Below are positions 33,526-38,564 of a DNA stretch of 38,564 bases, piece by piece. Source of the stretch: Lentisphaeria bacterium (GTDB taxonomy: Bacteria; Verrucomicrobiota; Lentisphaeria; Victivallales; Victivallaceae); assembly GCA_900768505.1 (NCBI GenBank), contig CAAGED010000048.1:1-38564 (forward strand), given 5' to 3'. The notes under the pieces were generated by a model that worked only from the letters and a program-made list of their open reading frames with translations, was not told the origin of the DNA and searched no databases. The stretch's first letter is position 1. Every line of letters begins with the position of its first letter. The position numbers were made by a program, and so were the translations under genes.

Positions 33526-34969
33526 ATCGGCCATAAAAGAAAATCTGTTTGGCGAAATATGGCTGAACCGGCTTACGGAAAATAATGTTTGTTCGCTCTA
33601 TTGTCACAAGCTGGTGCTTGGCGGAAAGTTTTGGGGATATTGCGGGGTTACATACGAGAACACCGAACGACGGAAATTTTCAGGACTGGAGGGTAATTTT
33701 TTCTCCTCCTCCGCACATTTTATAGAAATAATGATTCGCCGCCTCTACTTTCGCAAACAACTGGAAGACGCAGTGGAAAAATCTCTGGCGGCGACCAAAG
33801 CTAAAAGTGAATTTATTGCCACCATCAGCCATGAAATTCGTACGCCGCTGAACGCCGTGATCGGCTTTTCTGAACTGCTTAGGAGTGGAGAGGTTACTCC
33901 CGGTGAGTCTGCGGAGTACCTTGAGGCTATTTCAAGCAGTGGAAATGCGCTTTTGCAATTAATCAACGACGTGCTGGATCTTTCAAAACTGGAAGCCGAC
34001 CGCATGGTGCTTGACCCGATACCGATGGACTTTAATGAACTCTGCCTGGAAATGTCCAATATCTTTGCATTCAGATTAAAAGAAAAAAAACTGTTACTCG
34101 ATCTTGACGTGCCGCAGTTGCCAATTCTGGAATTGGATCAGATACGCATTCGTCAAATTTTGTTCAATTTGCTGGGCAATGCTGTCAAATTCACGGATTC
34201 CGGTTCCATCACCATTCATGCTGATTTTTACCGGGAAAACGGAGAGAGGGGAACCCTGCGCTGCTTCGTCGCCGATACCGGTATCGGTATTTCGCCGGAA
34301 AATCAGGCCATGCTGATGGCGCCGTTTGTTCAAGTGACCGGCGGCGACGCCTCTAAGAGGGCAGTTATCGGAACCGGATTGGGCTTGTCCATTACCAAGC
34401 GTCTGGCACAGAAAATGGGCGGCGCCCTGACGCTGGAGAGTGTTCCGGGACAAGGCAGTAAGTTCACGATTACGCTTCCTCAGGTGCGGTGGCATGAATC
34501 CGGCAGCAACTCACAACCGGCAGTTCGTCCGGAGCAGGAGGTGGTCTCTTGTGAGAAAATCTCCATTCTTTTAGTTGATGACGTGACGTTGAATTTGAAG
34601 GTCATGAAAGCTATGTGTGTAAAAAACGATGTTTCCGACATTGTCGCGGTTTCCTCCGGCGATGAAGCGCTGGAACAACTTGGCCGCCGCAAATTTGACA
34701 TTGTTATGACTGACATGTGGATGCCGGGAATGAACGGCGACGAACTTGCCGGAAAAATCAGAGCGGATAAGCAGTTGAATTCCTGCGTTATTATCGCCGT
34801 AACCGCCGATGTCGGCGTGAATGCAAATTTGCCGTCAACTCTGTTTGACGGTGTGTTGTTGAAGCCGGTGACATTGGACGGAATCCGGAAAATTATCAAT
34901 CAGTTTGTCAAAAGCAATGCCCCAAAACACCAAACTGACGTTGAACCGGATAATGAAAAAAATTTATAA
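33356..34969 (+). CDS. Hybrid sensor histidine kinase, GAF-HisKA-HATPase-receiver part (frameshifted)
   Basis: Authentic sequence in this frame begins at about 33508 (SIPDVKSAIKENLFGEIW, second half of a GAF domain); earlier codons are out of frame. The dimerisation box is ATISHEIRTPLNAVIGFSEL, with the phosphorylated His codon at 33830-33832. The ATPase has the N box LFNLLGNAVKFTDSG and glycine boxes VADTGIGIS and GTGLGLSI. A C-terminal receiver has VDD, the phospho-acceptor Asp in DIVMTDMWMPGM, and the conserved Lys in LLKPVT. No output domain follows, so signal passes to a phosphotransfer partner elsewhere. The ligand could be a sugar or other solute bound by the periplasmic sensor. Confidence 0.85.
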   Translation: MLTFCSSIRNKRPPAVTANIFRREDIALSVILKICLTTVNKTGKKYLKSFLSIPDVKSAIKENLFGEIWLNRLTENNVCSLYCHKLVLGGKFWGYCGVTYENTERRKFSGLEGNFFSSSAHFIEIMIRRLYFRKQLEDAVEKSLAATKAKSEFIATISHEIRTPLNAVIGFSELLRSGEVTPGESAEYLEAISSSGNALLQLINDVLDLSKLEADRMVLDPIPMDFNELCLEMSNIFAFRLKEKKLLLDLDVPQLPILELDQIRIRQILFNLLGNAVKFTDSGSITIHADFYRENGERGTLRCFVADTGIGISPENQAMLMAPFVQVTGGDASKRAVIGTGLGLSITKRLAQKMGGALTLESVPGQGSKFTITLPQVRWHESGSNSQPAVRPEQEVVSCEKISILLVDDVTLNLKVMKAMCVKNDVSDIVAVSSGDEALEQLGRRKFDIVMTDMWMPGMNGDELAGKIRADKQLNSCVIIAVTADVGVNANLPSTLFDGVLLKPVTLDGIRKIINQFVKSNAPKHQTDVEPDNEKNL

Positions 34970-35010
34970 ATAAGCGGATAAAATTATTACTCCGGGGTGG
35001 TGTCGCAGTG

Positions 35011-35036
35011 GCGGCGGGATTGTTTGCCGCTTTTTT
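35011..35036 (+). terminator. Rho-independent terminator after the hybrid kinase gene
   Basis: GCGGC (35011-35015) pairs with GCCGC (35026-35030) around a ten-base loop, followed directly by six T. The stem is short but the T-run is good. It lies about 40 bp after the kinase stop codon. Confidence 0.6.
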
Positions 35037-35156
35037 CCCGGTTAATAACCGTGATTTTAATTTACCAAAACCGAGCCGAATATCAATCTGCCGTCCGGGA
35101 GCATAGGGCGGACGTTGCAGTGGATATGGTGTACAATACCCCCAATAAAGCGGCTT

Positions 35157-35420
35157 TATCGGCAGCTAATTGTACCGGCAAATTGCCAAAAATAAATCGG
35201 CGCAGTTGATTGCGTTTGATGTCTACGGAAACAACGCTTACGATATTGAGCAGAAATTGAAGCGAAAAATTCCTGAATTAAATTTACTGACACTGATTGG
35301 TTTCGTGGGCGACAGCAAGCGATTGACGCAGGTTTTTGAGAAAGATCACCCGGAAATCGTTTTTCACGCCGCGGCGCACAAACATGTTCCGCTGATGAAG
35401 ACAAGTCACTGCAAAGCGTA
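35157..35420 (+). pseudogene. Fragment duplicated from the 4,6-dehydratase gene
   Basis: About 264 bases align without gaps to 8954-9217 inside the membrane 4,6-dehydratase gene; I count about 29 differences by eye (roughly 89% identity). It encodes the stretch from just after the glycine-rich motif (RQIAKNK) through EIVFHAAAHKHVPLM, then runs into a stop where similarity ends. There is no start codon context, no N-terminal membrane part and no catalytic MxxxK region. It is a relic of another copy or of a second glycan locus, not a functional gene. Confidence 0.9.
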
Positions 35421-35520
35421 AAAATTTAACCAGTTTCTTATCGTGAATTTTTCAGTTTGCTCCTGTTTTTTATTTGAACTTACGGATACCGCTGGGGAAA
35501 TGATTTATCATCCATGTTTT

Positions 35521-36489
35521 TTACTGCAGCCGCGTCCGGGTGGAGTATGGCGTCAGCGGCGCAAGAAAGTTGCTCAGCATTTCACGGCAGGAGTTACGCG
35601 CCTCCGGCCAAACCGCACCCATGCTGTTGACGGAAAATTGCGACATATCATTGAATTTCAGGTAAATCGGTAATTTACGGATATTAAACGCCGGGTCGTC
35701 CGATTCTTTGGCCAAGGCGTTTAGAAATTCACTTAATGCAACTCCGGCCTGATAAAGCGGAAGCGAAATATTCATTTCCGTAGTCGGGCAGGGGAGTTTT
35801 TCCAGTTCGGCCAACTTAAACATCGAAACCGAAATTTTCAAGTTGGGATAAAATGCGCCGCCGACACCACCCAGGGTGAAAATTTGCGACTCAAAATATC
35901 TGCGGTATTTTTCCGGCAGTTTTCCTACCACCTCCTGAATATTCATTCGCAGATTCAGCGGCTGATTGCGGTTGACCGGCGTGGAAATGTTTTCCACTCC
36001 GCTGCTCTTGGCTCGGTCGAAATATTTTGCCAACTCAATATATAGCCCGGGTTGCGCCACGGAGATATTTAAATTTTTCGCCGCTGAACAAACCTGATTG
36101 CTCAATATGACGGCTCGCTCCTCCTCCAGCGCCAAATGATTAAGCAATAAGTGTTTGATGGTCTCGGCGCTGGGACTTATGTCGATACTCAGACAACTGT
36201 TTTCCCGGCGGAAAATTTCTGATGCGGCTGGAAATCCCGCATCTTTGAGAATGCGCGAAATCATATCGTTGATGGCACTGACGCTGAACGTGCGGCTTTC
36301 TTCATTGACGGCGGACTCCTCCAGCGCACACTCCACGGCGAGAGCAATATCTTCCGACCAATGCACCTCCTGCATCCCTGATTTTGCAAAACATTTGGCG
36401 ATGGCGTTTTGCATTTCACGCACGTCAAAAATCAGGTGATTGCCATGTTCATCAATTAATGTTATCGGGGAATCTGCCTTTTTTACCAT
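35521..36489 (-). CDS. ATP-cone-like domain protein of unknown function
   Basis: A 322-aa protein. The N-terminal 90 residues fit an ATP-cone: ITLIDEHGNHLIFDVREMQN, IAKCFAKSG, then FSVSAINDMISRILKDAGF and SEIFRREN. That domain normally senses ATP/dATP in ribonucleotide reductases or NrdR. The remaining 230 residues match nothing I know. They have no glycyl-radical or RNR motifs, no zinc ribbon, and no membrane or signal segment. I start at the ATG at 36489 because GGACGGAG sits just upstream; a TTG at 36522 is less likely. It is divergent from the alkaline phosphatase gene and shares its 348-bp control region. Function unknown. Confidence 0.7.
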   Translation of the reverse strand: MVKKADSPITLIDEHGNHLIFDVREMQNAIAKCFAKSGMQEVHWSEDIALAVECALEESAVNEESRTFSVSAINDMISRILKDAGFPAASEIFRRENSCLSIDISPSAETIKHLLLNHLALEEERAVILSNQVCSAAKNLNISVAQPGLYIELAKYFDRAKSSGVENISTPVNRNQPLNLRMNIQEVVGKLPEKYRRYFESQIFTLGGVGGAFYPNLKISVSMFKLAELEKLPCPTTEMNISLPLYQAGVALSEFLNALAKESDDPAFNIRKLPIYLKFNDMSQFSVNSMGAVWPEARNSCREMLSNFLAPLTPYSTRTRLQ

Positions 36490-36529
36490 CTTCGCTCCGT
36501 CCTTACCTTTTTTTATAACCAACCGGGCA

Positions 36530-36686
36530 ATACGATTTTCGGAATGACTTTTTGCAAATACTGTCTCTGGTTTTCATTCCAATGCTTTTTGCGTCACCTA
36601 ATTAACTCTTAAAAGGCAAATATTTGCAAAAAATGTGCATTTTGCTAAAATTTCGTATTTTGCAAATTTAATTCTGAAAATCGTAT
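36530..36686. repeat. 157-bp segment bounded by inverted repeats (MITE-like or large hairpin)
   Basis: The left arm begins ATACGATTTTC and the right arm ends GAAAATCGTAT; over 16 bases the arms match at 15. TTTGCAAA motifs lie just inside both arms. There is no coding capacity and no obvious flanking target duplication, so a miniature inverted-repeat element is possible but unproven. Confidence 0.5.
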
Positions 36687-36759
36687 AAAAGTTACATCTT
36701 AGATGCGGAATATCAAGTAAAAAAGTCGGGAAAAAAGCTGTTTTTTTATTTTCAGCCAC

Positions 36760-36788
36760 TTGCATTGAATCTTTTTTTTGCTTATAAT
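36760..36788 (+). promoter_or_regulatory. Promoter of the alkaline phosphatase gene
   Basis: A perfect -10 TATAAT (36783-36788) lies 17 bp after a weak -35 TTGCAT (36760-36765), about 50 bp before the start codon. The weak -35 would fit activation by a regulator. I see no convincing Pho box. Confidence 0.55.
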
Positions 36789-36837
36789 TGAATATGAATT
36801 AATGATTATTTTCACCAATAAAAAAAGGAGTTTAACC

Positions 36838-38370
36838 ATGTTGAAACAAGTTAAAGGCAATGTTGCCAAGTTTGTTGTGGCGGCCACGGCGTCATTCGTA
36901 ATGGCGGGAGCGGTCTTTGCTCCCAGTACTTTAATGGCGGCCAATGATCACGTTCAGGCCAAGCCGGCGAAATATATCTTTCTCTTTATTGGAGATGGTA
37001 TGTCCGTCCCCCAGCGTATGTTTGCCGATATCTACCTTAAGCAGAGCGGCAGCGACCGGGAATTGATAATGAATAAATTGCCGTTTCAGGGGTACTCTAC
37101 CACTTACTCGGCAGATTCTTATATCACGGATTCCGCCGCTTCCGGAACGGCCATTGCCACCGGTCAGAAGACATACTCCGGAGCAATCGGCGTCGGTCTG
37201 GATAAAAAGCCGTTGGAATCAGTGGCTTATTTAGCCAGGAAAAAAGGGAAGAAAATCGGCATAATTACCACCACCAGTATCAATCATGCCACCCCCGCGG
37301 CTTTTTATGCCAATCAGCACAACCGCGGTGAAAACTACAAGATTGGCAAGGATTTGATTAAATCCGGCTTTGAATACTTCGCCGGCGGCGGCTTCAATGA
37401 CGCCAAGGGAACGATCACGGTGAAAGAAAACGGGAATTGGGTGGCCGATCCGGTAAAAGACAAGCCGGATTTGTACTCACTGGTCAAGGAGGCCGGAATC
37501 ACGTTTGTCGATACTAAGGATGAATTTGACAAGATTAGTTCTGCGACTAAAACGCCGATTTTGGTGAAAAATCCCCATCTGGCGGCGGAGGATACCTGCT
37601 ACTTCTACCTGGATAAGCAACCCAATGATATTGCACTGGCGGATTATGTGGCCAAGGGGATTGAAGTACTGGACAATGAAAACGGTTTTTTCATTATGAC
37701 CGAAGGTGGGAAAATCGACTGGACATGTCACGCCAATGATATTGGCGGAACTCTGGCGGAGATGGTAAGTTTGGATGATGCGATCAAGGTGGCTTATGAT
37801 TTTGCTCAGAAGCACCCGGATGATACCTTGATTGTGGTTACCGGCGACCATGAAACCGGCGGCATGACCCTGGGGTTTTCCGGAACCGGTTACAAGCTCT
37901 ACACCGATGTGATTGGTGCGCAGAAGAAGTCTTACTGGGCGGCCTCCAACGATTTGGATGCCATGAAGCAGGAATTTAAAAAGAACAAGCAGGAGTTCAC
38001 CTTCGATTCGGTTAAACCCTACATTACCGAGGTTTTCGGACTCAAGTTCGAGGGTGATCCCAAGGCCGATCGCCTGGTGCTTAACGAGTATGAATTGAAT
38101 TTGCTCAAGGCGGCCTTCAACCACGCCAACGGCGGCAAGGATTTTGCGCCTACGGAGAATCGCCGGCTGATGTACAGCGGTTACAATCCGATTGTCGCCA
38201 CCTGCAGCAGAATTTTGTCCAATAAGGCTGGAATCGCCTGGACCAGCTGGGATCATACCGCCATGCCGGTAGGTACTTCCGCTTACGGCAAAAACGGCGA
38301 AATATTTGCTGGCATCACGGACAATACAGATATTGCCAAGGGTATTCGCCGGGTATTGGAAGCTAAATAA
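36838..38370 (+). CDS. Secreted alkaline phosphatase
   Basis: A 510-aa enzyme of the PhoA superfamily that releases phosphate from monoesters outside the cytoplasm. An AAGGAG precedes the ATG at 36838. A Sec signal peptide covers about 1-35, with cleavage probably after TLMAA. Metal and catalytic residues are all visible: D53 in FIGDGM, the nucleophile S99 in TDSAASGTAIATG, HATPAAFYA, EGGKIDWTCHAND, D337 and H338 in TGDHETGG, and H473 in SWDHTAMPVG. The family's usual TxxHT at the end reads WDHTAMP here. The gene stands alone with its own promoter and terminator. Substrate range is not readable. Confidence 0.94.
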   Translation: MLKQVKGNVAKFVVAATASFVMAGAVFAPSTLMAANDHVQAKPAKYIFLFIGDGMSVPQRMFADIYLKQSGSDRELIMNKLPFQGYSTTYSADSYITDSAASGTAIATGQKTYSGAIGVGLDKKPLESVAYLARKKGKKIGIITTTSINHATPAAFYANQHNRGENYKIGKDLIKSGFEYFAGGGFNDAKGTITVKENGNWVADPVKDKPDLYSLVKEAGITFVDTKDEFDKISSATKTPILVKNPHLAAEDTCYFYLDKQPNDIALADYVAKGIEVLDNENGFFIMTEGGKIDWTCHANDIGGTLAEMVSLDDAIKVAYDFAQKHPDDTLIVVTGDHETGGMTLGFSGTGYKLYTDVIGAQKKSYWAASNDLDAMKQEFKKNKQEFTFDSVKPYITEVFGLKFEGDPKADRLVLNEYELNLLKAAFNHANGGKDFAPTENRRLMYSGYNPIVATCSRILSNKAGIAWTSWDHTAMPVGTSAYGKNGEIFAGITDNTDIAKGIRRVLEAK

Positions 38371-38408
38371 AAAAGTGCTTATTGGCAATAAGATATAATT
38401 GATAATAA

Positions 38409-38451
38409 CAAGGCCTGAACCATTAAAATTGTTCAGGCCTTGTTTATTTTT
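38409..38451 (+). terminator. Strong Rho-independent terminator after alkaline phosphatase
   Basis: CAAGGCCTGAAC (38409-38420) and GTTCAGGCCTTG (38431-38442) form a perfect 12-bp stem with a ten-base loop, followed by TTTATTTTT. The stem is symmetric, but the T-run supports the plus direction. Confidence 0.93.
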
Positions 38452-38564
38452 CTGGAGAGTAAAATAAATAGTCGATTATGAAAAATTATTTAACAAATTG
38501 AATATCAATGGAAAACCATGATTTTTCATGATATATTATTGCAAGAAACTCGTATAAAATCGAA

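Larger units (their letters stand above)
36490..36837. promoter_or_regulatory. Divergent control region between the ATP-cone protein and alkaline phosphatase genes
   Basis: A+T-rich, with no gene. It holds three exact TTTGCAAA palindromes (36551-36558, 36623-36630, 36659-36666) and the 12-bp palindrome GCAAATATTTGC (36616-36627). A hairpin GCAAAA/TTTTGC (36626-36631 and 36640-36645) and a pair of 16-bp inverted arms at 36530-36545 and 36671-36686 are also present. Such density of related palindromes suggests operator sites for a regulator of one or both genes. Confidence 0.55.

Noticed and set aside
36700..36837. Pho box upstream of alkaline phosphatase
   Set aside because: No pair of CTGTCAT-like direct repeats is visible at the expected spacing.
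37477..38388. 303-codon minus-strand frame opposite alkaline phosphatase
   Set aside because: It is a shadow of a gene with all catalytic motifs in place.

Overview
The window is bacterial chromosomal DNA, most likely from a Gram-negative anaerobe. The Asn-rich Rho, the coaE-rho-ftsB-LysM order, the Wzx/EpsG-type glycan operon and the alkaline phosphatase would fit the PVC group, perhaps Lentisphaerota. That assignment is an impression from protein style, not a database result.

Layout. Positions 1-145 hold the 3' end of one tRNA and a complete tRNA-Gly(GCC). Positions 203-4740 are a housekeeping block on the plus strand: dephospho-CoA kinase, transcription terminator Rho with a prion-like Asn-rich insert, an FtsB/DivIC-like division protein and a three-LysM lipoprotein, then a candidate structured RNA and a strong intrinsic terminator. 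Positions 5128-7502 are a small drug-resistance-type operon: a sigma70-like promoter overlapped by a 21-bp palindrome, a MATE exporter, an overlapping MarR regulator and a GNAT acetyltransferase.

Positions 7761-27490 are one long plus-strand glycan operon of 16 closely packed genes. It opens with a membrane UDP-sugar 4,6-dehydratase, a DegT-type aminotransferase and a PglC-like phosphoglycosyl transferase, which together would make and load a 4-amino-4,6-dideoxy sugar on undecaprenyl phosphate. Four glycosyltransferases, an EpsG-like polymerase and a Wzx-type flippase would extend, polymerise and flip the unit. Three polysaccharide pyruvyl transferase family proteins, two of them each followed directly by an F420-hydrogenase-beta/ferredoxin-like protein, and a MenD-like ThDP enzyme next to an SDR would decorate it. 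The MenD-like enzyme and the two pyruvyl-transferase/iron-sulfur pairs are the least understood and most interesting content. The middle of the operon (about 13.1-27.5 kb) is visibly more A+T-rich than the genes around it.

Downstream lies a zone of gene decay, 27491-35420: a truncated DUF1796-like gene, a GT39-like gene split by an in-frame TAA, a dead IS3-family transposase, a hybrid sensor kinase with two compensating homopolymer frameshifts, and a ~264-bp fragment that repeats part of the 4,6-dehydratase gene. The window ends with a divergent pair: an ATP-cone-like protein of unknown function (minus strand) and a secreted alkaline phosphatase (plus strand). Their shared intergenic region carries clustered TTTGCAAA palindromes inside a 157-bp inverted-repeat frame.
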